From Azospirillum agricola (lineage in GTDB: Bacteria; Pseudomonadota; Alphaproteobacteria; Azospirillales; Azospirillaceae), in assembly GCF_017876095.1 (NCBI RefSeq), contig NZ_JAGINM010000025.1, positions 33,498-97,497 of the forward strand: a stretch of 64,000 nt of DNA, given 5' to 3'. Under the pieces are notes generated by a model, which searched no databases, was not told the origin of the DNA, and saw only the letters and a program-made list of their open reading frames with translations. This document shows positions 46,723-55,570 of the stretch, one piece after another. Numbering within the stretch: position 1 is the stretch's first letter; every line of letters starts with the position of its first letter. The translations under genes were made by a program, and so were the position numbers.

Positions 46723-48396
46723 ATGCCCCACGCCGACACGCCTGCCCCCGATGACGCCGCCGACGACGATCTCTTCTTCCTGGACGATGGGGACGGTGCC
46801 TCCTCCACGGATGAACCGGGGACGGCGCCGCCGGGCATCGGCAACCGCTGGAAGATGCTGATCGTCGACGACGAGCCGGAGGTCCATTCGATCACCAAGC
46901 TCGTGCTGTCCGACTTCTCCTACAAGGGGCGCCCGGCGCACTTCATCTCCGCCCATTCGGCGGCGGAGGCGCGGGAGATCCTGGCGCGCGAGACCGACAT
47001 CGCCATGATCCTGCTGGACGTGGTGATGGAGACCGAGGACGCCGGCCTCCAGCTCGTCCACCACATCCGCGAGGAGCTGAAGAACCGCCACGTCCGCATC
47101 ATCCTGCGCACCGGCCAGCCGGGACAGGCGCCGGAGCGGGCGGTCATCCTCGACTACGACATCAACGACTACAAGGCGAAGACGCAGCTCACCGCCCAGC
47201 AGCTCTTCACCACCACGGTCGCGGCGCTGCGGTCCTACGAGGACATCATGGCCATCGAGGCCAACCGCCGCGGCCTGGAGAAAATCATCGAGGCGTCCTC
47301 CTCCCTGTTCCAGGCGCGTTCGATGAAGCTGTTCGCGGCGGGGGTGTTGACGCAACTCTCCGGCCTGCTGGCCGTCGGTCCCGACGCCATCCTCTGCGTG
47401 CAGCGCGGGTCCGTGCTGGGCGCCGCCAGCGACGGGCTGTATGTGCTGGCCGGGTCCGGCCGCTTCGAGACGGTCATCAACGAGCCGGCCTGCGAGCATG
47501 TCGAACCCGCGGTCCTGGCGGCGGTGGTGGCCTGCCTGGAAAGCCACGCCAACCAGTACGCCGCCGACCACTGCACCCTCTACATCCGCACCCCCAACGA
47601 CCGCGAGAACGTGGTCTATCTGCGCTCCGACCGGCCGCTGTCCGACCTCGACCGCGAACTGATCGAGGTGTTCTGCGGCCGGATTTCCGTCGGCTTCGAC
47701 AATCTGCACCTCTACGAGCAGCTCCACCGCGCCCAGCAGGGCACGCTGGCGGCGCTCGCCGATCTGGCCGAGCGCCAGCGGGGCGGGGAGCCGGACTGGG
47801 AGGGGGACGGCGGGCCGGAGGACGATGGGGCCGGCGAGGAGTCCCGTTTCGCCCGCTCGCTGCGCATCGCCACCATCACGGAACGCATCGCCCGGCGCCT
47901 CCAGGAGGAGAACCGCTTCCCCGGCCTCGTCGACGACGCCTTCCTGGCGATCATCGGGCTGGCCGCGGTGCTGCACGATGTCGGCAACGCCACCGTCGAT
48001 CCGGCCATACTGGGCAAACCGGGCCCCTTGACCGAGGCGGAGCGCACCGCCATGCAGCGGCACACCATCGCCGGCTCCCTGCTGCTGGACCGCGCCAGCC
48101 GTCTGGCCGAGGGGCATACCCACCTGCATCTGGGCGCCGAGGTGGCGCGCTGGCATCACGAGAACTGGGATGGCACCGGCTATCCCGACCGGCTGGGCGG
48201 GGAGTCGATCCCGGTCGCCGCCCGCATCGTCGCGGTGGCCGACGCCTACGACGCGATGACCCGCGACCGGCCCTACCGCGCCGCGCTGGGCCATGAGCGG
48301 GCCGTCGCCGAAATTCGGAAGCAGGCGGGCAGCCGCTTCGACCCCGCCGTGGTCGATGCCTTCCTGATCATCGCGCCGGACTTGGCGGCGTCCTGA
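46723..48396 (+). CDS. Response regulator with DUF3369 and HD-GYP domains
   Basis: 557 residues. An acidic N-terminal leader (1-40) precedes a receiver (about 43-165; VDDEPE and MILLDVVME with the phospho-Asp). DUF3369 follows (about 190-345) and then HD-GYP (about 365-545). The HD dyad is in AAVLHDVGNATVDP, and GYP is in WHHENWDGTGYPDRL. The family residue after HDxG, usually Lys, is Asn here. The expected activity is c-di-GMP hydrolysis under phospho-control. No kinase is adjacent; a lone receiver gene converges on it. Confidence 0.92.
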   Translation: MPHADTPAPDDAADDDLFFLDDGDGASSTDEPGTAPPGIGNRWKMLIVDDEPEVHSITKLVLSDFSYKGRPAHFISAHSAAEAREILARETDIAMILLDVVMETEDAGLQLVHHIREELKNRHVRIILRTGQPGQAPERAVILDYDINDYKAKTQLTAQQLFTTTVAALRSYEDIMAIEANRRGLEKIIEASSSLFQARSMKLFAAGVLTQLSGLLAVGPDAILCVQRGSVLGAASDGLYVLAGSGRFETVINEPACEHVEPAVLAAVVACLESHANQYAADHCTLYIRTPNDRENVVYLRSDRPLSDLDRELIEVFCGRISVGFDNLHLYEQLHRAQQGTLAALADLAERQRGGEPDWEGDGGPEDDGAGEESRFARSLRIATITERIARRLQEENRFPGLVDDAFLAIIGLAAVLHDVGNATVDPAILGKPGPLTEAERTAMQRHTIAGSLLLDRASRLAEGHTHLHLGAEVARWHHENWDGTGYPDRLGGESIPVAARIVAVADAYDAMTRDRPYRAALGHERAVAEIRKQAGSRFDPAVVDAFLIIAPDLAAS

Positions 48397-48443
48397 GGCG
48401 GCGTCCTGACCGCACCGGCACGGCCAGGACTTGGACGGGGCGC

Positions 48444-48869
48444 TCAGTGGCGGGCCAGCCGCTCCACCGCGTCGCGCAGGGGAGCGACCTGCACCGGCTT
48501 GTGCAGCAGCGTGCAGCGGTGCTGGCGTGCCTCGTCCTGGCGCTCGGGCGTGGTGTCGCCGGTCAGGATGATCGCGGGCACCTGGATTCCGGTAAATTCG
48601 CGCAGCCGCTCGACCGCCTCTGCCCCGGTGCGTCCGGCGGGCAGGAAATGGTCGGCGATGATCAGCCCCGGCGGACGGTGCAGGCCGGGCAACGCGTGCT
48701 CCAGCGCGTCGAAGCTCAGGGCCGCCAACACCTCGTAGCCCCAGCCGTCGAGAAGCAGGGACAGACCCTCGACGATCGCCCGGTCGTCGTCCACCACGAC
48801 AACCAAAGACGGTAAATCCGCTCGAGAATCACCATCACCCGCCGCCCGCTCTTTCGCGTCGTCCGCCAT
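48444..48869 (-). CDS. Stand-alone response-regulator receiver protein
   Basis: 141 residues, a single receiver domain (about 20-140). Acidic residues are VVVVDDDRA, the phospho-Asp is in LIIADHFLP, Thr in IILTGDT and Lys in TLLHKPV. There is no output domain, so it works as a CheY/Spo0F-like relay or follows a hybrid kinase elsewhere. The start at ATG 48869 with GGGGAA is preferred over an upstream in-frame ATG that lacks a ribosome site. Confidence 0.88.
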   Translation of the reverse strand: MADDAKERAAGDGDSRADLPSLVVVVDDDRAIVEGLSLLLDGWGYEVLAALSFDALEHALPGLHRPPGLIIADHFLPAGRTGAEAVERLREFTGIQVPAIILTGDTTPERQDEARQHRCTLLHKPVQVAPLRDAVERLARH

Positions 48870-48896
48870 CGTCCGGTTCCCCCGATCCATTCGACA

Positions 48897-49159
48897 CTTT
48901 TTAGGCTAAAACAAGGAAAGATGAGCAATCAGATCAATGGCTGTGGCTTTTTCGTGATTTGACTGATTTGTACGTTTGGAAGAAAAAACATATCAAAGGT
49001 TTGAAAATTTTAATCCAATGATTCAGAAACGCCTTTCATGCCAATTCGCAAAACTTCAAGCATCATCCCTTATAATCTCATGGCGAAGACTCTCAATTCT
49101 GAAAAATTGCATATGCGTGCATTCTCAGAAACGATGACTATGCAACTGAAAGCGGCATG
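48897..49159. other. AT-rich intergenic island
   Basis: About 260 bp of sequence that is far richer in A and T than anything around it. It includes runs such as AAGAAAAAACATATCAAAGG. No protein-coding frame with a ribosome site is convincing. It may carry the promoter of the receiver gene (minus strand) or an unannotated RNA, or be foreign DNA. Confidence 0.6.
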
Positions 49160-49192
49160 AAAAAGGCCCCTGCCGAAGCAGAGGCCTTTTGC
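49160..49192 (-). terminator. Terminator of pheT
   Basis: On the minus strand, AAAAGGCCTCTGC, TTCG loop, GCAGGGGCC and then a T run. The stem includes one mismatch. A/T-rich on both sides, so it may also stop transcription from the island. Confidence 0.85.
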
Positions 49193-49211
49193 AAACAAAT
49201 GGATAGACGGA

Positions 49212-51623
49212 TCAGGCGCGCAAGGAGCCGCCCGTCGCCTTTACCACCGACGCGACAATCTTTTGCCCGACCGCCTCGATCGCCTCGTCGGTCAGGGTGG
49301 CGGTGGTCGGCTGGTAGGTGACGGACACCGCGACGGACTTCTGCCCCTCGCCGACGCCGGGCCCCTGGTAGACGTCGAACACCGTGACGTCCTTGACCAG
49401 CGCCTTGTCGGCGGCCTTCACCGCGCGCAGGATCTTGTCGGCCTCGACCTGGCGGCCGACCAGGAAGGCGAAGTCGCGCTCGACCGGCTGGAAGGCCGAG
49501 AGCTGGACCATCGGCTTGGCGGTGCCGCCCTTCTTCTTGGGCAGCGGGATGGCGTCGAGCGTCACCTCGAAGCCGACGACCGGCCCCTTGACGCCCAGCG
49601 TCTCCAGCACCGACGGGTGGATCTCGCCGAAGCGGGCCATCACCGTGGGGCCGAGCCGCAGCACCCCCGAACGGCCGGGGTGGTACCAGCCCGGCGCGTC
49701 GGTGGTGACCTGGAGGTTGGCGGTCGGGGCACCGGCCGCCTCCAGCACCGCCAGGGCGTCGGCCTTGGCGTCGAAGACGTCGACGACGCGCGCCTTCTCG
49801 GCCCAGTGGCGCGGCACGGCGTTGCCGGCGCGGATGCCGGCGGCGACCGTGTCCTGGCCGTCGGGGGCCGGGCTGCGGAAGGCGGCGCCGACCTCGAACA
49901 GCCGGACGTCGGCGATGCCACGGTCGGCGTTGCGGCCGGCGGCCTGGATCAGGTTGGGCAGGATCGACGGGCGCATGACGTCGAGGTCGCTGCTGATCGG
50001 GTTGACCAGCCGCAGCCCCTCATTCTCAGCCCCGAACAGCGCCGCGACCGGCGACGCCAGGAAGGACCAGGTCACCGCCTCCGACAGGCCGCGCGACGCC
50101 AGCGCGCGCTTGGTCAGCGCGACACGGCGCTGCCTCAGCGTCAGGGCCGGGCGGGCCAGCACGGTCTCGCGCGGCAGCGGCGTCGCCGGGATGGCGTCGA
50201 AGCCGTGGACGCGCAGCACCTCCTCGACCAGATCGGCCTCGCCATGGACGTCGGCGCGCCAGGAGGGGACGCCGACATGCAGGGTGCCGTTGTCGTCCTC
50301 GCCCTCGATGGTGAAGCCGAGGTCGGTCAGGATGCGGACCTGTTCGCCCTGCTCCAGATCGACGCCGCCCAGGCTCTTCACCCGGCCGGGGCGCAGGGTC
50401 AGGGTGCGCCGCCACGCCGGCTCGGCGCCGGCGATCACCAGCTCCGACGCCTCGCCGCCGCAGATCTCCAGGATCAGGCGGGTGGCGCGCTCGACGCCGG
50501 AGACGACGGCCGCCGGATCGACGCCGCGTTCCAGCCGGTAGCGCGCGTCCGACTCGACGCCGAGGCGGCGGCCGGTCTGCGCGGTGCGGACGGTGTCGAA
50601 GATCGCCGCCTCGAGGAACAGGGTGGTGGTCGCCTCGGTGCAGCCCGACGCCTCGCCGCCGATGATGCCGGCCAGCGCCTCGGCCTTCTCATGGTCGGCG
50701 ATGACCGTCATGGCGGGGTCGAGCGCGTACTCCTTGCCGTTCAGCGCGACCAGCGTCTCGCCCTCGCGCGCCATGCGCACGACGATGCCGCCCGTGACCT
50801 TGTCGGCGTCGAAGGCATGCAGCGGGCGCGACAGGTCGAAGGTGATGTAGTTGGTCACGTCGACCAGCGCCGAGATCGGGCGCAGGCCGATGGCGGTCAG
50901 CTTGTCCTGCATCCACTGCGGCGACGGGCCGTTCCTCACGCCGCGGATGGTGCGGCCGACATACATCGGGCAGGCGTCCGGGGCCTCGATGGTCACGCCG
51001 ATCGGGCTGGGGAAGGCGCCCGGCACCGGCGTGGCGTCGATGCGCCCCCCGGTCTGCGGCTTCAACCTGCCGAGCCCGGCCGCCGCCAGATCGCGGGCGA
51101 TGCCGCGCACGCCGGCGCAGTCGGCGCGGTCGGGCGTCAGGTTGATGTCGATGACCGGGTCGTTCAGCCCGGCATACTCGGCGAAGCTGGCGCCGACCGG
51201 CGCGTCCTCGGGCAGCTCGATGATGCCGTCATGCTCGTCGGACAGCTTCAGCTCGCGCTTCGAGCACATCATGCCGTTGGATTCGACGCCGCGGATGACG
51301 CCCTTCTTCAGCGTGATGTCGGAGCCGGGGATGTAGGCGCCCTCGGCGGCGAAGACGCCCTTCAGGCCGGCGCGCGCGTTGGGCGCGCCGCAGACGACCT
51401 GGAGCTTCTCGGTGCCGGTGTCGACGACCAGCACGCGCAGCTTGTCGGCGTCCGGGTGCTTCTCCGCCGAGACGACGTGGGCGACGCGGAAGGGAGCCAG
51501 CTCCTTGGAGCGGTCGTGGACGCCTTCGACCTCCAGCCCGAGAGCGGTCAGCGTCTCGGTGATCCGGTCGAGCGTGGCGTCGGTGTCGAGATGGTCCTTC
51601 AGCCAGGACAGCGTGAACTTCAT
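49212..51623 (-). CDS. pheT: Phenylalanyl-tRNA synthetase beta subunit
   Basis: 803 residues, full-length bacterial PheT. The N-terminal EMAP/tRNA-binding domain (VAHVVSAEKHPDADKLRVLV then VDTGTEKLQVVCGAPNARAG) is followed by B3/B4 editing, B5 and the C-terminal anticodon-binding FDX-ACB domain (SAFQPVERDFAFLVGRQV). It pairs with PheS in an alpha2-beta2 enzyme. It starts 12 bp after pheS ends, in one operon. Confidence 0.98.
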   Translation of the reverse strand: MKFTLSWLKDHLDTDATLDRITETLTALGLEVEGVHDRSKELAPFRVAHVVSAEKHPDADKLRVLVVDTGTEKLQVVCGAPNARAGLKGVFAAEGAYIPGSDITLKKGVIRGVESNGMMCSKRELKLSDEHDGIIELPEDAPVGASFAEYAGLNDPVIDINLTPDRADCAGVRGIARDLAAAGLGRLKPQTGGRIDATPVPGAFPSPIGVTIEAPDACPMYVGRTIRGVRNGPSPQWMQDKLTAIGLRPISALVDVTNYITFDLSRPLHAFDADKVTGGIVVRMAREGETLVALNGKEYALDPAMTVIADHEKAEALAGIIGGEASGCTEATTTLFLEAAIFDTVRTAQTGRRLGVESDARYRLERGVDPAAVVSGVERATRLILEICGGEASELVIAGAEPAWRRTLTLRPGRVKSLGGVDLEQGEQVRILTDLGFTIEGEDDNGTLHVGVPSWRADVHGEADLVEEVLRVHGFDAIPATPLPRETVLARPALTLRQRRVALTKRALASRGLSEAVTWSFLASPVAALFGAENEGLRLVNPISSDLDVMRPSILPNLIQAAGRNADRGIADVRLFEVGAAFRSPAPDGQDTVAAGIRAGNAVPRHWAEKARVVDVFDAKADALAVLEAAGAPTANLQVTTDAPGWYHPGRSGVLRLGPTVMARFGEIHPSVLETLGVKGPVVGFEVTLDAIPLPKKKGGTAKPMVQLSAFQPVERDFAFLVGRQVEADKILRAVKAADKALVKDVTVFDVYQGPGVGEGQKSVAVSVTYQPTTATLTDEAIEAVGQKIVASVVKATGGSLRA

Positions 51624-51635
51624 GGCTTTGGCTCC

Positions 51636-52703
51636 TTACCGCGTCAGGCCTTGGGCGATGTTGGGGATGTCGAGCGGCACGAAGCCGTAATGCTTCAGCC
51701 AGCGCAGGTCGGCTTCGAAGAAGGTGCGCAGGTCGGGGATGCCGTATTTCAGCATCGCCACGCGCTCCACCCCCATGCCGAAGGCGAAGCCCTGGTACTT
51801 CGTGCTGTCGATGCCGCAGGCCTCCAGCACGTTGGGGTGCACCATGCCGCAGCCGAGGATCTCCAGCCAGTCGCCGTAATTGCCGAGCTTCAGCTCGCCG
51901 CCCTTGCGCGAGCAGCCGATGTCGACCTCCGCCGAGGGTTCGGTGAAGGGGAAGAAGCTGGGACGGAAGCGCAGCGGCAGGTCGTCCACGTCGAAGAAGG
52001 CGCGGCAGAACTCCACGAGGCAGCCCTTCAGGTGCCCCATGTTGGTCGCCTCGTCGATGACCAGCCCCTCGATCTGGTGGAACATCGGGGTGTGGGTCAT
52101 GTCATAGTCGGACCGGTAGGTCCGGCCCGGCGCGATGATGCGGATCGGCGGCTTCTGGTTCAGCATGGTGCGGACCTGCACCGGGCTGGTGTGGGTGCGC
52201 AGCAGCATCTTCTTGTCGCCGGCATCCGGCAGATAGAAGGTGTCGTGCATGTCGCGCGCCGGATGGCCGGGCGGGAAGTTCAGGGCCGTGAAGTTGTGGA
52301 AGTCGTCCTCGATGTCCGGCCCTTCCGCGACCGCGAAGCCCATCTCGGCGAAGATGGCGACCATCTCGTCCATGGTCTGGCTGATCGGGTGGATGCGGCC
52401 CTCGGTCTCCGGACGGACCGGCAGGGTGACGTCCACGCGTTCCGCCTCCAGCCGCGCCTTCAGATGGGCGCTGGCGAGGTCGGCCTTGCGGGCGTCGAGG
52501 GCGGCGGCGATCTCGTCCTTCAGCGCGTTCAGCGCCTGGCCGCGCTCCTTGCGCTCCTCGGGGCTGAGGCCGCCGAGTTCCTTCATGAAGCCGGTGATGC
52601 GCCCCTTCTTGCCGAGCGCGTTGACGCGCACCTCGTCCAGCGCCGGCAGATCGGCGGCGGCGTTGACCATCGACAGGAGTTCGTCTTTCAGCGCGTCGAG
52701 CAT
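51636..52703 (-). CDS. pheS: Phenylalanyl-tRNA synthetase alpha subunit
   Basis: 355 residues. The N-terminal coiled-coil is followed by the class II catalytic core: motif 2 region MLLRTHTSPVQVRTM with RIIAPGRTYRSDYDMTHTPM, FHQIEGL, and motif 3 GFAFGMGVERVAMLKYGI. The ATG at 52703 (MLDALKDELL) follows GGGAACCGCC; a five-residue longer frame is not supported. It is separated from rplT by a terminator, so it probably has its own promoter or some read-through. Confidence 0.98.
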   Translation of the reverse strand: MLDALKDELLSMVNAAADLPALDEVRVNALGKKGRITGFMKELGGLSPEERKERGQALNALKDEIAAALDARKADLASAHLKARLEAERVDVTLPVRPETEGRIHPISQTMDEMVAIFAEMGFAVAEGPDIEDDFHNFTALNFPPGHPARDMHDTFYLPDAGDKKMLLRTHTSPVQVRTMLNQKPPIRIIAPGRTYRSDYDMTHTPMFHQIEGLVIDEATNMGHLKGCLVEFCRAFFDVDDLPLRFRPSFFPFTEPSAEVDIGCSRKGGELKLGNYGDWLEILGCGMVHPNVLEACGIDSTKYQGFAFGMGVERVAMLKYGIPDLRTFFEADLRWLKHYGFVPLDIPNIAQGLTR

Positions 52704-52746
52704 GGCGGTTCCCGGCAAACGTGGGGACGGAAGAGCAAAAACACAA

Positions 52747-52790
52747 AAAAGGGAGCCGGACCCAGCGGCCCGGCTCCCTTCTTCTTATCT
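52747..52790 (-). terminator. Terminator between rplT and pheS
   Basis: Read on the minus strand, AAGGGAGCCGGG, a loop and TCCGGCTCCC are followed by TTTTTTGTGTTTTTG. A strong rho-independent terminator or attenuator upstream of pheS. pheST operons are often attenuated, but no Phe-rich leader peptide was identified here. Confidence 0.85.
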
Positions 52791-52828
52791 GGCGCCTTGT
52801 GGAAAGCGTCCGCGCGATCGCGGAAGCC

Positions 52829-53200
52829 TTACGCGGCGGCCTTGGAGGCGAGCGCGGCCTGGGCCTGATCCACCAAGGTCTTAAAGGCCTCCGGCTCGCG
52901 CGCGGCCAGATCGGAGAGGACCTTGCGGTCGATCTCGATGCCGGCGAGCTTGATGCCGTTGATGAAGCGCGAGTAGGTCAGGCCGTACTGGCGGACGCCG
53001 GCGTTGATGCGCTGGATCCACAGGCCGCGGAAATCGCGCTTCTTGTTGCGACGGTCGCGGTAGGCGTAGCGAAGCGCCTTTTCGACCTTCTCGATCGCAA
53101 TGCGGAAGTTCTTGGAGTTGCGACCCCGGTAGCCCTTGGCGAGCTTCAGAATCTTGCGGTGACGGGCGTGCGTGGTGACGCCGCGCTTAACACGAGCCAT
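52829..53200 (-). CDS. rplT: Ribosomal protein L20
   Basis: 123 residues, the usual length. MARVKRGVTTHARHRKILKL followed by AKGYRGRNSKNFRIA is the L20 N-terminal RNA-binding extension, and the globular part has LWIQRINAGVRQYGLTYSRF. The ATG at 53200 follows GGAAGGATCTGACTT. It is 20 bp downstream of rpmI in one operon. Confidence 0.99.
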   Translation of the reverse strand: MARVKRGVTTHARHRKILKLAKGYRGRNSKNFRIAIEKVEKALRYAYRDRRNKKRDFRGLWIQRINAGVRQYGLTYSRFINGIKLAGIEIDRKVLSDLAAREPEAFKTLVDQAQAALASKAAA

Positions 53201-53220
53201 AAGTCAGATCCTTCCCAGTA

Positions 53221-53421
53221 TCAGGCGTTGCGCAGCCAGTTCTTCAACACCGTGCGCGCGTTGGCGTCGCACAGGGTCATCATGCCGCGCGCGTTGCGCT
53301 TCATGGTCGGAGACTTCTGCTCGAGGCAGTGGCGCTTGAAGGCCGCCTGGGCGCGGACCTTGCCGGTCGCGGTCACCTTGAAACGCTTCTTGGCGCCGCT
53401 CTTGGTCTTCAGCTTGGGCAT
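53221..53421 (-). CDS. rpmI: Ribosomal protein L35
   Basis: 66 residues, strongly basic. MPKLKTKSGAKKRFKVTATG then GKVRAQAAFKRHCLEQKSPT is typical of L35. It is the first gene of the rpmI-rplT operon; infC, which often precedes it, is not here. The promoter should lie in the 100-bp region just upstream. Confidence 0.98.
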   Translation of the reverse strand: MPKLKTKSGAKKRFKVTATGKVRAQAAFKRHCLEQKSPTMKRNARGMMTLCDANARTVLKNWLRNA

Positions 53422-53729
53422 TTTGGGTTCCTATCGGATAGGGTCGACTTCCAGCGGACGGTTGGGCATGCCCTGGGCCTTGCGGTCCAGCCTCGCCGCC
53501 CGTGGAAGGATCGCCTTATACGCGCGGGACCGCCGCAACGCAAGCGCCCGTTACGGGGCGCGGATCACGAGGAGGATTGCCGTCGGCCACGGATCAACAC
53601 GGATATCCACGGATGAACACGGATTTTGTTTTTCCTTGATCCCGTTCATCCGTGAGCCGGCGCAGCCGGCATCCGTGTTCATCCGTGTCAAACATCGCTG
53701 GTGGCCCCGATCCCCGTCCCCGATCCCCG
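53422..53729. other. Intergenic region upstream of rpmI, with inverted repeat copy 4
   Basis: A 308-bp gap. The part nearest rpmI must contain its promoter, though I could not fix a -35/-10 pair. The remainder is occupied by the inverted repeat at 53587-53689. No coding frame is convincing. Confidence 0.5.
53587..53689. repeat. Inverted repeat element, ACACGGATGA family, copy 4
   Basis: CCACGGATCAACACGGAT and CCACGGATGAACACGGAT on the left face ATCCGTGTTCATCCGTGTC and GTTCATCCGTG on the right. An inner GCCGGCGCAGCCGGC hairpin is inside. It lies downstream of the beta-lactamase gene and upstream of rpmI. Confidence 0.88.
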
Positions 53730-54581
53730 TCAGCGGGTGATCATTCCCGGCAGCCCGGCGAGCAGAGCCTCGCGCACGACCATGCCGGCGAACTTGTCGG
53801 ACTGGATGGCGCCGGATTCCAGCCGGGCGAAGACGACGCGCCGGCCCTCGCGCTCGGCCCAGCCGACGAACCAGCCCAGTTGGAGGGTCGGATCCTTGAC
53901 ACCCGAGGCGTTGCGCAGCCAGCCGCTGCCGGTCTTGCCGCGCACCGCCCAGCCGTCGGCGGCGGCGAACTGCGGCAGGATCGCCATCGTCATCCGCTGC
54001 GCCCGCTCCGACACCGGCAGGGCGCCGTCCAGCAGCCGCTTCAGCAGCTGAGCCTGCTCGTCGGGCGACACCGCCAGCGAGGACATCAGCCAGGACCTGG
54101 TCAGGCCGTCCTTCTTGGCGGGATCGCCGGTCAGGTCGCGGTTGCCGTAGTCGAAACGGTCGATGTAGCCCTGGAAGCGCTTCATGCCGAGCCGGCGCGT
54201 GATCTCCTGCGAATACCAGACAATGGAGTCGCGTTCCCAGATCGTCGGGTCGGTGGTCTTCTTCTCGCGGTCGCTGGCGTTGAACTCCGGGCGGTAGTCC
54301 CAGACCGGACGGTGCTCGTCCTCCAGGATGCCGGAATCGTAGCCCATCAGCGCCAGCGGAACCTTGAAGGTCGAGGCCGGGCTGAAGCGCGTCTCGCACG
54401 GCCCCTCGCGGAACAGCACGGCCCCCGACGCCGCGTCGAGCACCACCGAGCAGGCGATCCTGCTGAAGGGCTTGGCCGACTTGCGGGTGGCCTCGGCCGC
54501 CAGCGCGCCAAGCGGCGCTCCCAGCGCCCCCATCCCCAGCCCGATGCAAATTCCCTTTGTGAGTTGACGCCGATCGATCAC
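53730..54581 (-). CDS. Class D (OXA-family) beta-lactamase
   Basis: 283 residues. All class D motifs are visible: active-site STFK at 70-73, SIV (S119-V121), YGN at 145-147, W164 in RSWLMSS, and KTG at 216-218. An N-terminal RRQLTKGICIG could be a Tat signal, and the protein is periplasmic. It hydrolyses penicillins, cephalosporins or carbapenems depending on subtype; the spectrum cannot be told from sequence. The start is GTG 54581 with AGGAGG at ideal spacing. It is divergent from an AmpR-like gene. Confidence 0.92.
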   Translation of the reverse strand: MIDRRQLTKGICIGLGMGALGAPLGALAAEATRKSAKPFSRIACSVVLDAASGAVLFREGPCETRFSPASTFKVPLALMGYDSGILEDEHRPVWDYRPEFNASDREKKTTDPTIWERDSIVWYSQEITRRLGMKRFQGYIDRFDYGNRDLTGDPAKKDGLTRSWLMSSLAVSPDEQAQLLKRLLDGALPVSERAQRMTMAILPQFAAADGWAVRGKTGSGWLRNASGVKDPTLQLGWFVGWAEREGRRVVFARLESGAIQSDKFAGMVVREALLAGLPGMITR

Positions 54582-54685
54582 CGTTTTCCTCCTCGTTGGT
54601 GGCCCGGCACAGGGATACGAGGCTGGATGTGCACCGGCAAACGATGATAAATCGGGCGAGCCCCTAGAAAAATTTGGATCGGAGC

Positions 54686-55570
54686 ATGGTCCGCCCCCAT
54701 CTGCCGCTGAACGCCCTGCGGGCCTTCGAGGCCTCCGCCCGCCACCTCAGCTTCACCAAGGCCGCCATCGAGCTGTGCGTCACCCAGGCGGCGGTCAGCC
54801 ATCAGGTGAAGACGCTGGAGCAGCGGCTGGGCGCGGTGCTGTTCCGCCGCCTGCCGCGCGGCCTCGCCCTGACCGACGAGGGGCTGGCGCTGCTGCCGGT
54901 GCTGCGCGACTCCTTCGACCGCATCGGCGACCTGCTGGAACGTTTCGAGACCGGGCATGTCCGCGAGGTGCTGACGGTGGGCGCGGTGGGGACCTTCGCG
55001 GTCGGCTGGCTGCTGCCGCGCCTGCGCGGGTTCACCGAGGCGCACCCCTTCATCGACCTGCGGCTGATGACCAACAACAACCGGGTCGACATCGCCGCCG
55101 AAGGACTTGATTACGCCATCCGCTTCGGCGACGGGGCGTGGCACGGGATGGACGCGGAGCCGCTGTTCGACGCCCCGCTGTCGCCGCTCTGCGCCCCGGC
55201 CATCGCCGGGCGGCTGACCGGCCCGGCCGATCTGCTGGGGGAGACGCTGCTGCGCTCCTACCGCTCCGACGAATGGCCGCGCTGGTTCGCGGCGGCCGGG
55301 CTGGAGGCGCCGCCGATCCGGGGAACCGTGTTCGATTCGTCCTGGATGATGGTGGAGACGGCGATCGAGGGCGACGGCGTCGCGCTGGCGCCGCCGCTGA
55401 TGTTCGCCCGCCCGCTGGAGGCGGGGCGGATCGTCCGCCCCTTCGCCGTCGAGGTGTCGCTGGGCGCCTATTGGCTGACCTGGCTGAAGTCCCGGCACGT
55501 CACGCCCGCGATGCGCGCCTTCCGCGCCTGGATGCTGGCCCAGGCCAACGAGGTCAACGGTACTCCTTGA
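54686..55570 (+). CDS. ampR: AmpR-type LysR regulator
   Basis: 294 residues. The start MVRPHLPLNALRAFEASARH and LSFTKAAIELCVTQAAVSHQ match AmpR closely. The effector domain keeps NNNRVDIAAEGLDYAIRFGD, continuing GAWHG, and LLRSYRSDEW, the region that in AmpR senses cell-wall fragments. By analogy it should induce the divergent beta-lactamase in response to muropeptides. ATG 54686; a TTG at 54674 is possible. Its 3' end overlaps pip by 17 bp. Confidence 0.92.
   Translation: MVRPHLPLNALRAFEASARHLSFTKAAIELCVTQAAVSHQVKTLEQRLGAVLFRRLPRGLALTDEGLALLPVLRDSFDRIGDLLERFETGHVREVLTVGAVGTFAVGWLLPRLRGFTEAHPFIDLRLMTNNNRVDIAAEGLDYAIRFGDGAWHGMDAEPLFDAPLSPLCAPAIAGRLTGPADLLGETLLRSYRSDEWPRWFAAAGLEAPPIRGTVFDSSWMMVETAIEGDGVALAPPLMFARPLEAGRIVRPFAVEVSLGAYWLTWLKSRHVTPAMRAFRAWMLAQANEVNGTP

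Noticed and set aside
49038..49160. 40-codon ORF (MPIRKTSSIIPYNLMAKTLN...) in the AT-rich island
   Set aside because: There is no ribosome-binding site and the stop runs into the pheT terminator. I could not tell it from chance in AT-rich DNA.
49263..52868. 1201-codon open frame on the plus strand
   Set aside because: It is antisense to pheT and pheS, which are certain. No domain is recognisable in it.
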